Positions 1 to 8,271 of a stretch of DNA of 64,000 nt are shown here, one piece after another. Position 1 is the first letter of the stretch. Every line of letters begins with the position of its first letter. Below the pieces are notes generated by a model that did no database searches, was not told where the DNA came from, and was given only the letters and a program-made list of their open reading frames with translations. The position numbers were made by a program, and so were the translations under genes. This stretch comes from Senimuribacter intestinalis (GTDB lineage: Bacteria > Bacillota > Clostridia > Peptostreptococcales > Anaerovoracaceae). Where the stretch lies: positions 62,001 to 126,000 of the forward strand of contig CALPCJ010000009.1 in NCBI GenBank assembly GCA_943192975.1. Reading direction: 5' to 3'.

Positions 1-1054
1 ATAAATCTGTCAGCTTCTGTCCTTCCTCTAATGTTACTTCTTCCACAGGAAGAATTCCGTCCTTTTTACATCCCATGTTTACGATAACTTCTTTTTCAGT
101 TACCTGATGTACTTTACCGTCAACGATTTCGCCAGTGCGTGGTAGTCTTAAAGACGCGTCGATTTCATCCATGAAATCTTCCATTGAAATTTTTTCGTTA
201 GTGATCATTTCACTCATGTTAGCAATAACCTCCTTAATTACGCATTCAGGTGTTGATGCGCCTGCTGCAACTCCTATTCTATTACATTTTCGCAATTGTT
301 TCAATGGTAAATCTCGAATATTTTCAATAAAAAAGGAATTTTTGCACTTTTTTTTGGAAATTTCGTATAACTTTCCCGTATTGGAGCTATTTTTGCCTCC
401 AATGATAACCATAGCGTCGACTTTTTCTGCCAAATTTTTACAGGATTCTTGTCGTTCTTTTGTCGCATTACAGATAGTATTGTAAATTTCTGTAAGAATA
501 TGTTTCTCTTCAAAGACCGCAACGATATCGTCCAGCAGTTTTTTTTGAATGGTGGTCTGGCAGACAAGAAAAACTTTTTCACATGTCACTGCCTCAGCTT
601 CCTCCCTGCTTCCCACGATAATTCCCTGCCCTGCGCACCAGCCGTTAATTCCGATGACTTCCGGGTGATGTTTATCGCCAACGATGACGATATTTTTTCC
701 CTCCTGCCATGCACCGTGAACCAGCTGATGAATTTTTTCCACAAAAGGGCAAGTGGCATTGACAACAGTCAGTTTTCTCCTTTTGGATTCATCAAAAAAT
801 GCCTTGGTCTCGCCGTGGGAGCGAACGATGACAATATCGCCCGGTTCCGCTTCTTCTGGGCTTTCTATGATGCCTACCCCTCTCGCCTTTAAATCGTCTG
901 TCACAAAACGATTATGAATCAAAGGTCCGCAGGTATAAATCTGTCTTTTTTTCTCTAATTTCTCATTGAGATGAATCTGTTCTTCTGTTTTTTCAATGGC
1001 TTGCCGCACGCCAAAACAAAAGCCGGAGTGTTCAGCCCTTATGATTTCTGCCAT
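1..1054 (-). CDS. ispH: IspH / ribosomal protein S1 fusion (5' part only)
   Basis: Bifunctional protein: 4-hydroxy-3-methylbut-2-enyl diphosphate reductase (last step of the MEP isoprenoid pathway, 4Fe-4S enzyme) joined in frame to S1 RNA-binding domains. Read from the ATG at 1054 the protein begins MAEIIRAEHSGFCFGV; the three cluster cysteines are visible in FCFGV, NATCPF and NTICNAT. The IspH part ends near 'AGASTPECVIKEVI', then the frame continues without a stop through an acidic linker into an S1 motif (GEIVDGKVHQV...VNMGCKKDG) and off the left edge. Such IspH-S1 fusions are common in Clostridia. The start overlaps the 3' end of rarA by 23 bp, so the two are probably co-transcribed. Only the first S1 domain is seen; the total number is unknown. 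Confidence 0.93.
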   Translation of the reverse strand, partial: MAEIIRAEHSGFCFGVRQAIEKTEEQIHLNEKLEKKRQIYTCGPLIHNRFVTDDLKARGVGIIESPEEAEPGDIVIVRSHGETKAFFDESKRRKLTVVNATCPFVEKIHQLVHGAWQEGKNIVIVGDKHHPEVIGINGWCAGQGIIVGSREEAEAVTCEKVFLVCQTTIQKKLLDDIVAVFEEKHILTEIYNTICNATKERQESCKNLAEKVDAMVIIGGKNSSNTGKLYEISKKKCKNSFFIENIRDLPLKQLRKCNRIGVAAGASTPECVIKEVIANMSEMITNEKISMEDFMDEIDASLRLPRTGEIVDGKVHQVTEKEVIVNMGCKKDGILPVEEVTLEEGQKLTDL

Positions 1055-2324
1055 ATTTTTCTTCCAGTCCTTCTAAAAATTTCTTAAAAGAGGCTTCCGA
1101 TCCGTTCGCTGTCGGTCTGTAGTATTTAACCCCTTCCTCATACAAATTATCCGGCAGGTACTGCTGCTGCACGTATCCTCCAAAATTGTGAGGGTAAAGA
1201 TAATCCTTCCCAATTTCCTTATCCTTTGCCCCCTGATAATGACTGTCCTGCAAATGAAGGGGTACATCGTCAATATTTCTGCTTCTGATATCTGCTATAG
1301 CCTCAAAATACGCCATGCTGGCAGCATTCGATTTCGGTGCTGAGGCAAGCATAATCACTGCTTGCGCCAGATTGATAGCCGCTTCCGGATAGCCCACCAT
1401 CAGCGCCGCCTGCATGCAGGAAGTGACGATGGATATCGCCGAAGGATACGCCATGCCGATATCTTCACTGGCGATGACAAGCAACCGCCTTCCGATCATC
1501 TGAATATCTGCACCACCGTCAACCAATCTTGCAAAATAGTGAATTGCCGCATCCGGATCGCTGCCCCTGATGGACTTTTGCAGCGCTGAAAGCAGATTGT
1601 ACCGGTCATCCCCTTTACTGTAAAAGCCAATCTTTCTCTGCATGGCTTCCGCCACCATTTCCTTGGTGATTTTCTTGGACAAATCCAGATTGTCCACAAT
1701 AAAGCCCAATGTATCCAAAGAAACTCTGCCGTCTCCTCCTGCTAAGTCCGCCAGAATATCCAGGGCTTCTTCGTCATACTGGATATGCAGATTCCCAAAG
1801 CCTTTTTCCGTATCAGTCAGCGCCCGCAGCAGCATTTTCTTAATTTGCGGCGCCTCAAGACGCTTAAACTCATAGACATTGCGTACCCTGCTGAGCACTG
1901 CATTGTTGATAGCAAAATATGGATTCTCCGTAGTGCTGCCAATAAATTTAAGCACACCGTCTTCCAGCGCTTTCAAAAGAGAGTCCTGCTGCAGTTTATT
2001 CCACCTGTGAAACTCGTCGATATACACGTAAGTTGTCCGTTTCTCCAGTCCAAAAAAACGCAGTCTTGCACCTTCAATCAGTTCTTTCAGTTCCTTAGTT
2101 CCTGTGGTCGACGCATTGATTTCTGTAAAGCTGCTGTCCATTTCATTTGCGATGATTCTAGCCAGTGTAGTCTTACCCGTTCCCGACGGTCCATGGAAAA
2201 TCGCCGAATCAAAAGTCTTATTTTTTATTGCATTGTAAAGAAGTGAGCCCGGATATAGAAAGTGTTCTTGTCCTACAAAATCCTGCAATTTGTCCGGTCT
2301 CATTCGGGTCGATAATGGTATCAT
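1032..2324 (-). CDS. rarA: Replication-associated recombination protein A (AAA+ ATPase)
   Basis: RarA/MgsA family clamp-loader-like AAA+ ATPase that acts at stalled replication forks. Visible are the N-terminal RMRPDKLQDFVGQEH box, Walker A (GPSGTGKTT), Walker B (YVYIDEFHRW, Phe where Ile is usual), sensor 1 (GSTTENPYF) and the C-terminal tetramerisation region ending in the usual Tyr/Pro-rich 'YLPDNLYEEGVKYYRP'. Length of 430 residues is normal. The frame is open for 28 more codons upstream, but the ATG at 2324 has a GAAAGG Shine-Dalgarno and begins the conserved part (MIPLSTRMRP), so it was chosen. It lies between a SPOR protein and ispH-S1, all on the same strand. Confidence 0.93.
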   Translation of the reverse strand: MIPLSTRMRPDKLQDFVGQEHFLYPGSLLYNAIKNKTFDSAIFHGPSGTGKTTLARIIANEMDSSFTEINASTTGTKELKELIEGARLRFFGLEKRTTYVYIDEFHRWNKLQQDSLLKALEDGVLKFIGSTTENPYFAINNAVLSRVRNVYEFKRLEAPQIKKMLLRALTDTEKGFGNLHIQYDEEALDILADLAGGDGRVSLDTLGFIVDNLDLSKKITKEMVAEAMQRKIGFYSKGDDRYNLLSALQKSIRGSDPDAAIHYFARLVDGGADIQMIGRRLLVIASEDIGMAYPSAISIVTSCMQAALMVGYPEAAINLAQAVIMLASAPKSNAASMAYFEAIADIRSRNIDDVPLHLQDSHYQGAKDKEIGKDYLYPHNFGGYVQQQYLPDNLYEEGVKYYRPTANGSEASFKKFLEGLEEKYGRNHKG

Positions 2325-2373
2325 AGTATTCCTTTCAAGTGGTTGGATTGGCTGTTTGCTCTTATCAAATTCA

Positions 2374-2883
2374 TCATGACAGCTGGGTAATAAAAATCCC
2401 CCTCGCATAGGACGATTCAGTATCCTTCAAAAGAGCCAGCGCCTCTTTCTTTGTCCCCCTCTCAGAGCTGATGACCTTAAACTGACCGTCCGATTCCATA
2501 ATCTCCGTATCGATGTCTTCAGTTTTCAATTTTCCTGCTAGTTCCTCGGCACCCGATTTACTGCTGAAAACACCATACTGCAATGTGTATTCGCCCTCTG
2601 CGTCAGCTTTTTCTGCATCATTTTTGTCTTTCTGGTCTTCACCTTCATCGCTGCTCTCTTCGCTGCCATCTTTCTCATCGTCGCTGTGAAAGACATCTAG
2701 CAGATTGGACGGAAAATCCAGTTTCAAAACCTCCGTATCATAGCCTAAAAGCGGTGCAATAATAAACCTTGCCGTCATATATCCGCAAACAACTGCCACT
2801 AACATTATACCAACAATTCCTAAAAGATTCACCCCTGAATTTTTTCTTTGACGATGGTATCTTCTGATTTTTCTCTTATTCAC
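2374..2883 (-). CDS. SPOR-domain membrane protein
   Basis: Short single-pass membrane protein with a C-terminal SPOR domain, a fold that binds denuded septal peptidoglycan. From a GTG start at 2883 (strong GGAGGCAGG site upstream) there is a basic cytoplasmic tail (NKRKIRRYHRQRK), one membrane helix (about residues 19-41), a very acidic linker rich in Asp/Glu/Lys, and a SPOR-like region near residues 96-165 (YTLQYGVFSSKSGAEELAGKL...). The in-frame ATG at 2946 would place the ribosome site inside the coding region, so the GTG is preferred. It is 49 bp upstream of rarA. A role in division or sporulation is inferred from the domain only. Confidence 0.75.
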   Translation of the reverse strand: MNKRKIRRYHRQRKNSGVNLLGIVGIMLVAVVCGYMTARFIIAPLLGYDTEVLKLDFPSNLLDVFHSDDEKDGSEESSDEGEDQKDKNDAEKADAEGEYTLQYGVFSSKSGAEELAGKLKTEDIDTEIMESDGQFKVISSERGTKKEALALLKDTESSYARGIFITQLS

Positions 2884-2966
2884 TTTTTCCTGCCTCCTCG
2901 TGGATATGATTATTACATCATATGCGGCAAAGGAAAAAGTAGACATCTCCTTTTTGAAGAAATCAA

Positions 2967-3397
2967 TCAGATGCGCAAAGAAAATTTAATACTGTATGTT
3001 CCTATATTTAATTCCAGATTTTTCATATTATAGAGAACCAAAGACAGCGCCAACACGCAAGCCAATCCAGCAGCAAGAGGCCCCGCGTATAGAACTCCAT
3101 TAAGACCTAATTAAAGCTGAGAATCGGCGTACAGCCATGCGCCAGCCCGACAGTAAAAGCAACTATAATACTATTAAGTTTTATTACAACCCCGGATACT
3201 GCCAACGGAATATCTTCTCCATAAACAGAAAGCGCACCGTAATGCGTTAATGTATTATTCATCACAATATTAACAAGCATCATAACAATCTGATTGATAA
3301 AATGAGAAACACCAAGCTTTGCAATGTCTTGCATGTACTTTGCGCTTAATCCCAGCATATTGCGTCTGATCCTAAAACTTTTTCTTGGAAAAAACAA
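2967..3397 (-). pseudogene. MATE-family efflux transporter remnant
   Basis: Two pieces of one MATE (multidrug/toxin extrusion) gene survive in different frames. Positions 3107-3397 encode the start of the second half of the transporter (SHFINQIVMML...VYGEDIPLAVSGVVIKLN...GLAHGCTPILSFN) and then stop. Just downstream, 2967-3105 in another frame encodes a MATE C-terminus (GLNGVLYAGPLAAG...). A full MATE protein is about 450 residues; the N-terminal half and roughly 100 residues between the two pieces are missing. The gene is therefore dead. No insertion sequence is seen at the breaks. Confidence 0.8.
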
Positions 3398-3432
3398 TAA
3401 TCTCTAAAAACTCCAATTGGTTTTTCCTAAAG

Positions 3433-3462
3433 TGGTACATGTACCATATTTTTTTTGGTACA
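3433..3462. promoter_or_regulatory. Palindromic operator-like site upstream of the MATE remnant
   Basis: A perfect 14-bp palindrome TGGTACATGTACCA (3433-3446) is followed after a T/A tract by a third half-site TGGTACA (3456-3462). It sits upstream of the decayed MATE gene, where a MarR/TetR-type repressor would be expected to bind. No matching regulator gene is present in the window, so the role is inference. Confidence 0.4.
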
Positions 3463-3505
3463 TTGACACTGCTGAAAAGTACGTTCTTCTGCGGCTGTAT
3501 AACGA

Positions 3506-3540
3506 AAAAGCCTGTCTGGTGCAATGCCAGACAGGCTTTT
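3506..3540 (-). terminator. Intrinsic terminator of the Tad pilus operon
   Basis: Inverted repeat with 14-bp arms (AAAAGCCTGTCTGG / CCAGACAGGCTTTT), 7-nt loop, ending in T on either strand. It begins 15 bp after the stop codon of the last gene of the pilus operon. Confidence 0.85.
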
Positions 3541-3554
3541 ACTGTGCTGTGGTC

Positions 3555-4085
3555 CTACTGTATGCCGCACAGATATACTTCTCTGCGCAAATTTTCCAGA
3601 TGATGCAGCTGCGCTTTGTAACCGTACTCGTCGGATGCCAGAAACTCTGCCGCGCTGTCGATATAACCTTCCCCAGAGGGGGCACCTTTTTCTCGAAGCA
3701 TCCTCATAAGAGCCGCCAGCTTCTTTGAAAAATCCGTACCTGCGCCGACTTCTTTTCGGTAAATCATCTTGATTCGGTCGAACCCTTTGTCCACAAAGAT
3801 ACAGTCCACATTTACCGCAAAATTCTCGGAAAAAATACCATGTTTTTCGCACTGATAGACACCGTGAAGGAGACTGATTGCCACAGAAAAGATTTCCTCA
3901 GTAGACAGCTCTAAAACAGAGCTGAGCGGTCTAAAGCCTTCGGTTTTATACATGCAGGTCAAAGTGCCGTCCTCTTCCACAAAGCCAGCTGGCAGAAAGA
4001 GGTCACAAAGACCTAAGGATAAAAGCTCCACGATGTAATCTGGAATTTCCTCTTTGGCATATTGCGCTGTCAAATAGCTATTCAT
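3555..4085 (-). CDS. Tad-locus accessory protein (DUF6382-like, tentative)
   Basis: Protein of 176 residues, not recognised with certainty. It starts MNSYLTAQYAKEEIPD at the ATG at 4085; a longer open frame upstream lies inside the preceding gene. There is no signal peptide or obvious membrane helix. The layout resembles the N-terminal DUF6382 domain found in FHA proteins at the end of clostridial Tad loci (a pseudokinase-like fold with an 'LLHGVYQCEKHGI' helix and a 'VNVDCIFVD' strand), but no FHA part follows. It is the last gene of the pilus operon, starting 1 bp after the preceding stop, and is followed by a strong terminator. A cytoplasmic regulatory or assembly role is inferred from position. 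Confidence 0.6.
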   Translation of the reverse strand: MNSYLTAQYAKEEIPDYIVELLSLGLCDLFLPAGFVEEDGTLTCMYKTEGFRPLSSVLELSTEEIFSVAISLLHGVYQCEKHGIFSENFAVNVDCIFVDKGFDRIKMIYRKEVGAGTDFSKKLAALMRMLREKGAPSGEGYIDSAAEFLASDEYGYKAQLHHLENLRREVYLCGIQ

Positions 4086-4086
4086 T

Positions 4087-4878
4087 TTACTTACCTCCAC
4101 ATTTAGAACAAGGTGTGTACCCCTGCTGCACTGCCTTTCCTTTCTCAATTTCCACGTAGTACCGCGATACAATCCTGCAATCCGCCAGATGATATACTCT
4201 GCCATTTTCCGTAAAACAGAATACCGGGCTGCCGATTTGGGCAAAACTGGCATTACATAATGAACATGGCGTATACCCTTTTTTTGTATCCTGCGACAGA
4301 TACACCATCTTGCAGTTTGCTTTGATGTAGGTGCAGTGCTTTCCGTGGTATTTCATGCCCCACTCGGGAAAAATATATACGATTATGTCATCATTTTCGG
4401 TACCTGCATCCGGCGGCTTTTTGTGCAGTTTTCCGGTAAAGGCTCTCGCCGTAAGACTGCAGTCAAAACGAATCGAGTCAAAAACTCCTGCCGGACTGTT
4501 CTCTGAAAAAGTGGCACGCAAATCAAGGTGCAGCAAATCCTCTATACCGGCTTCTTTGTACAAATATCTGTAAAATACTACCTGACAGGAATCCATTCTG
4601 AGATTTTCCTCGCTGCTTCTGCTTTTTATCAGAATCGGCAGCGCGGCGGGATTTTTGCGAAAAATGGTCTTTACAGATTCCATGCGCATTTCATCTGCTG
4701 CAGAAAATACCAGATTTTCACAAGACGCAAAGATCGGCACCAGGGACATCAGTGCTACTGTCGCTGCAATAAAAATTGGCATGACGATGGCTGCTTCCAC
4801 GATGTAACTGCCTCGGCGTAAATTCCTACTTCTTTTCCTCTCTCTCATAAGACCTCTCTGTTTCATAATCCTTTCCAT
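4087..4878 (-). CDS. TadE-like pseudopilin with two C-terminal Cys/His modules
   Basis: Begins with a basic stretch and a prepilin-like signal, RRGSYIVEAAIVMPIFI, with Glu at +5 after Gly and a single hydrophobic helix, as in TadE pseudopilins. The rest is predicted extracytoplasmic. Unusually, the C-terminus carries two related Cys/His modules: residues about 178-208 (H..HC ... GYTPCSLC) and 230-260 (YHLADC ... GYTPCSKC). These resemble short metal-binding His/Cys finger repeats. The exact start is uncertain (ATG at 4878, 4866 or 4848); all fall inside the end of the preceding gene, so translation is coupled. It is the penultimate gene of the pilus operon. Confidence 0.75.
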   Translation of the reverse strand: MERIMKQRGLMRERKRSRNLRRGSYIVEAAIVMPIFIAATVALMSLVPIFASCENLVFSAADEMRMESVKTIFRKNPAALPILIKSRSSEENLRMDSCQVVFYRYLYKEAGIEDLLHLDLRATFSENSPAGVFDSIRFDCSLTARAFTGKLHKKPPDAGTENDDIIVYIFPEWGMKYHGKHCTYIKANCKMVYLSQDTKKGYTPCSLCNASFAQIGSPVFCFTENGRVYHLADCRIVSRYYVEIEKGKAVQQGYTPCSKCGGK

Positions 4879-6046
4879 TGACTGTCATCACAAAGGATAG
4901 TCCTGCGTTGTACTCCCGAAGGAGAAATCCTTCGTAATAAAACCGTCTCATATTTATCTGAATCAAGTCCATCACCCGAAGCATTCTTACCTGTGAATCC
5001 ATGGTGTAGGTAAATAATCGCAGGTAGTCTGCATAGGTCTCGCCCACATCTGAGCCAGTATCGATATAACCCTCTGACTGATTTTCAATAACAGACTTAA
5101 TGTCTACTGCGAAGGTCTGCTCCGACTTTACTACCGGCACTCTCTTCCCATGGATTAGCAGCTGATAATCGTTATAACTTTCCGCAAGCGCCCAAGCTGA
5201 AAGCAAGGCTTTTTGTGTCACCAACGCCGCCGGACCCGGCGTCAAAATCTCCGCTGCCAAAAGAGCCTCATTGCTCTTTACAGGGTCTTTGAGCAGATAG
5301 GCAAGATTCATCATCTCTCGAAGCGCCACAATTCTTCTCTTTAATGTGCTTTTGTTTGCACTGTCACTCTTCTTTCCGCAGATGATGTATTCGATTTCCC
5401 CGGAAAAATAGGTCTCCCCTAGCTCTTTGTCGTCAGAAGCATCTTTAAAATAGGCGAAAATATACTGATTAATCCACCAGTTTTTTCCGGTCTTTTCCAG
5501 CGCCGTTCCGATAGATGAAGCCCCTTCTAAAAGATTTTTCACCGCTGAAAGTGAGTATCCTTTTTTGGATCCTTCTGAAGGTAAATCATCAAAGATGACT
5601 GATGCAGCCGCAGGTCCCGTATAACCGAGAACCGGTGTAATCGTTTTCTCAGGCTTTTGAAACTTCTCCGTAAAAGCCAGCTTTCCCGCCGCTTCAAGCT
5701 GCTTCTCCATCACACCTGTATTGATTAGACAGTAGTCGTACAAACTGCAGTTTTTGATCTGATAGTCTATGTATTTTTTTCGGTCAAAAGAATCCTTTGC
5801 ATAGAAAGTAAGTTTCTCCTTTATCTCCGCTGGATAGCCATAAAACCCAAAAATTTGGTATCTCTTCTGCAGGTTCAAATCGTACTCCGCCAGCACTGAA
5901 TCCGCCCAAAGGCTGCAAAGCGCCTTGGTACTTCCTGCTACCGCTTTCTCCTTGGATACCCCCGTAAAGGTAAAGATCATCATGACCAGAGATACAAAAA
6001 ACACACAGATGAAAACTGTAACTGAGCCTCTTTTATTGCTGAACAT
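4826..6046 (-). CDS. TadG-like pilus-locus protein (DUF5702 type)
   Basis: Large pseudopilin-like membrane protein of 406 residues. The ATG at 6046 (upstream AGGT) gives MFSNKRGSVTVFICVFF, a short basic tail plus one N-terminal membrane helix without the Glu+5 of true prepilins, which is typical of the DUF5702 proteins of clostridial Tad loci. The remainder is an extracytoplasmic domain with no catalytic motif that I recognise. The start overlaps the end of the preceding tadE gene by 14 bp and its 3' end overlaps the next gene, marking a tightly coupled operon. Probably a minor pilin or assembly factor at the cell surface. Confidence 0.75.
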   Translation of the reverse strand: MFSNKRGSVTVFICVFFVSLVMMIFTFTGVSKEKAVAGSTKALCSLWADSVLAEYDLNLQKRYQIFGFYGYPAEIKEKLTFYAKDSFDRKKYIDYQIKNCSLYDYCLINTGVMEKQLEAAGKLAFTEKFQKPEKTITPVLGYTGPAAASVIFDDLPSEGSKKGYSLSAVKNLLEGASSIGTALEKTGKNWWINQYIFAYFKDASDDKELGETYFSGEIEYIICGKKSDSANKSTLKRRIVALREMMNLAYLLKDPVKSNEALLAAEILTPGPAALVTQKALLSAWALAESYNDYQLLIHGKRVPVVKSEQTFAVDIKSVIENQSEGYIDTGSDVGETYADYLRLFTYTMDSQVRMLRVMDLIQINMRRFYYEGFLLREYNAGLSFVMTVNGKDYETERSYEREEKK

Positions 6047-6362
6047 CAATACCTGCCGCCTCCCCCAATCTGATGATCTGCGAAGGATATACTGCGTAAA
6101 TCCTGCCAAAAATATCATTTTCCATCACAATACTGCTCACGCCTCTCAGCTGTTTCGATACTGAGTCCCTATCCTCCAGCTTTTTATATACAGCACGGCT
6201 TTCAGCAGCTTCTTCTTGCAATCTCTCGTGAAGATTCAGCTGGCAGTCGAGGCAGGCATAGTAGTAAACAATCAGCAAAATGAGACTGCAAATCACCAGA
6301 ATCAGCAGCGGAATCACTATGGTAGCCTCTACCATATCACTGCCCCGCCTGCTTCTCATCAT
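6033..6362 (-). CDS. TadE-like minor pseudopilin
   Basis: Protein of 109 residues starting MMRSRRGSDMVEATIVIPLLIL: a basic leader, Gly cleavage position, Glu at +5 and one hydrophobic helix, the signature of TadE/TadF pseudopilins processed by a TadV/CpaA-type prepilin peptidase. The short C-terminal domain would lie outside the membrane. Its ATG overlaps the stop of the 46-aa pilin gene by 4 bp (ATGA). No prepilin peptidase gene is seen in this window, so it must be encoded elsewhere. Confidence 0.85.
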   Translation of the reverse strand: MMRSRRGSDMVEATIVIPLLILVICSLILLIVYYYACLDCQLNLHERLQEEAAESRAVYKKLEDRDSVSKQLRGVSSIVMENDIFGRIYAVYPSQIIRLGEAAGIDVQQ

Positions 6363-6499
6363 CCGTTGAGTCCTTTAAAGGTATTATTGACAAAGGTGGT
6401 AATCTCCGTCTTAAAAATTAGTCCCAGCGCCACAGCAAGCGCAATTAAAATCGCCACCTGTACCAGTTCCATTCCTTTTTTGTTTTTTAATACTCTCAT
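6359..6499 (-). CDS. Small Flp-type pilin (46 aa)
   Basis: Short gene encoding 46 residues, starting MRVLKNKKGMELVQVA. It has a basic leader ending KKG, a hydrophobic helix of about 20 residues (VAILIALAVALGLIF) and a short polar tail, which is the size and layout of Flp-like pilins in Gram-positive Tad loci. The residue after the cleavage Gly is Met with Glu at +2 rather than +5, so it is an atypical prepilin. It lies between tadC and tadE, the usual place for the major pilin. Likely the main pilus subunit; confidence rests on size, helix and position. Confidence 0.8.
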   Translation of the reverse strand: MRVLKNKKGMELVQVAILIALAVALGLIFKTEITTFVNNTFKGLNG

Positions 6500-6542
6500 T
6501 ATATGTACACTCCTTCCTTCATTTTCTTTCTTTTTAACTTTA

Positions 6543-7535
6543 TTACATCTGCAGCATTGCAGGCGCTGCTGTAATCAGAATCAGCACTAGCAACAGAATC
6601 GCCAGAGGAAATGCCATTTTGGTTTCCGCTGCTCTGCCGCGCTCCTCTGCCAGCTTTTTTCTCTGCTCCCAGAGCAAATCTCGCTCGCTTTCCAGCTTGT
6701 CCGACAGGTCCACACCCTTAAACTGATTGTCTGTAATGATGTTAATCATACGTGAGAACTCTCTGACTTGCAGCTTCTTTCCAAACTGTCCCATGACAGT
6801 AACTAAACTGCTTCCCGTTTCTAAAGATGCAGCCTTAATTCGGCAAATTAGATCTCCCATCGGACTTTCCCGCTGTCCTGCCGCATACCCGTCTGCAATC
6901 CTTGCAAACGCATCATTAAAAATCAACCCGCTGTTTAAAAGCAGTAAAAGCTGATTATTAAAACCAGGCAATTCCCTTCGAATACCGTCGGTTATACGCT
7001 TTTGCGCAGCCTTTTCCTTCTCCTTCTGATTTCGGTAAAGAGCAAATAATGCCAGCGGAAAGAGCAGCAGACTGAGCAGAAATTGAGGACTTCGGTTTTT
7101 CGACCAGATGATTCTCGTTCCATCGTCAAGTTTTGCAGGCAGCGCAATGAGTTCTCCCTCTTCCTCTTCCAGTTTTTCTGAAAGCGCCTGAAGCTCCGAT
7201 TTTAGACCCTCCTCCTTAGATGTTTTCTTCTGCGTCGCCTTTGCAGCAGGCTTTTCATCCGTAAAAGATAAAAGCACCTCAATCCTTGTACGCACACCGT
7301 CCTTTTCTCCTTCGATGACAACAGGCACAGACTGTCCGCTCTGTCTGTCAGAAATGCGGAGCGCCGTCAGCTGACCGTTTTTCCCAGTCACATAATATCC
7401 TGCTTGTCTTACTTCGATAATCACCTGAAAAGTCAGAAGAAAAACGACTGCTGAAAATAACAGTACCACAAGCTTTCTATTTTCTATGCAAAAGACAGCA
7501 ATAGGCAGTTTCTCTATCTTTTCTCTATACTTCAA
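6543..7535 (-). CDS. tadC: TadC-like inner-membrane platform protein (T2SS-F family)
   Basis: Polytopic membrane protein of 330 residues with an N-terminal membrane helix (LVVLLFSAVVFLLTF), a long extracytoplasmic insert of about 100 residues with a Glu-rich coiled stretch (KLEEEEGELIAL), then a second helix and a cytoplasmic T2SSF domain (GLIFNDAFARIADGY...FKGVDLSDKLESERD) and a C-terminal helix (AFPLAILLLVLILI). T2SSF proteins form the platform on which the TadA ATPase extrudes the pilus. It starts 11 bp before the end of tadB. The insert is larger than in typical TadC. Confidence 0.85.
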   Translation of the reverse strand: MKYREKIEKLPIAVFCIENRKLVVLLFSAVVFLLTFQVIIEVRQAGYYVTGKNGQLTALRISDRQSGQSVPVVIEGEKDGVRTRIEVLLSFTDEKPAAKATQKKTSKEEGLKSELQALSEKLEEEEGELIALPAKLDDGTRIIWSKNRSPQFLLSLLLFPLALFALYRNQKEKEKAAQKRITDGIRRELPGFNNQLLLLLNSGLIFNDAFARIADGYAAGQRESPMGDLICRIKAASLETGSSLVTVMGQFGKKLQVREFSRMINIITDNQFKGVDLSDKLESERDLLWEQRKKLAEERGRAAETKMAFPLAILLLVLILITAAPAMLQM

Positions 7536-8271
7536 TGGCTGTAATCCTTTCTATCATCACGTAAGCTAACACCGTCGCAAGAAGCGCCAGACTCATCAAA
7601 ATTTTGCCCGCCAAGGACTCATACATCACTGCCAGATAATCGGGCGAAGTCAGCTGCAGAAACAATACGATAAAAATCGGCATTGCTGTAATCAGTCGGC
7701 CTTCCAGCTTTTTCTGAGATATCATAGTTTTAATCTCTGTTTCTATAGCAATTTTGTCACCGATAACAGCAGCCGCCCTGTTGACTGCAAGAACCAGATT
7801 CCCGCCCGTCTCTCTGACCGCACGAAAAACCTGCGTAAAGTCCTCGATATCCGAAATTCCGCTGCGAGAAGCAAAGTCCTCCCAGACAGAAATATCTGTT
7901 GCCCCAGTTTCCTTCATCTTTCTCAGCATATAGAGCAGCTCACAAACAATCAGAGCCTGTTCTCCATAAATTTCCGAAAGATTAGAAACTGCTTCTTCAA
8001 TCGCCTCTTCCATGTGTCTGCCCGCAGCAAAGGAAGATGACAAACTGAACAGCAAATCCCGAAACTGCCCTAAAAGCTGTTTCTTTCTGCGCGCCGCCTG
8101 ATACCCGCAGTAAACAGACAGCAATTTGGGATAGAAAAAAGGAAATAAAATGCCCCACAGTAAGGTTCCATAAAATATATAACCGCAGAAAATCCATGCG
8201 AATGCAAAGCCTAAGGCTACTGCCACTTTTTCCCTTGAGGTTGCCTGATAAATTTTGTAGTCGTAAATCAT
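7525..8271 (-). CDS. tadB: TadB-like inner-membrane platform protein (T2SS-F family)
   Basis: 248 residues with two N-terminal membrane helices, a cytoplasmic T2SSF domain with the family pattern SSSFAAGRHMEEAIEEA...VFRAVRETGGNLVLAV, and two C-terminal membrane helices. It partners with TadC under the TadA motor. The ATG at 8271 overlaps the tadA stop by 4 bp and its 3' end overlaps tadC by 11 bp. Confidence 0.88.
   Translation of the reverse strand: MIYDYKIYQATSREKVAVALGFAFAWIFCGYIFYGTLLWGILFPFFYPKLLSVYCGYQAARRKKQLLGQFRDLLFSLSSSFAAGRHMEEAIEEAVSNLSEIYGEQALIVCELLYMLRKMKETGATDISVWEDFASRSGISDIEDFTQVFRAVRETGGNLVLAVNRAAAVIGDKIAIETEIKTMISQKKLEGRLITAMPIFIVLFLQLTSPDYLAVMYESLAGKILMSLALLATVLAYVMIERITAIEV

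Noticed and set aside
3107..3397. Functional small membrane protein
   Set aside because: It is a mid-portion of a MATE transporter, and the matching C-terminus follows in another frame.
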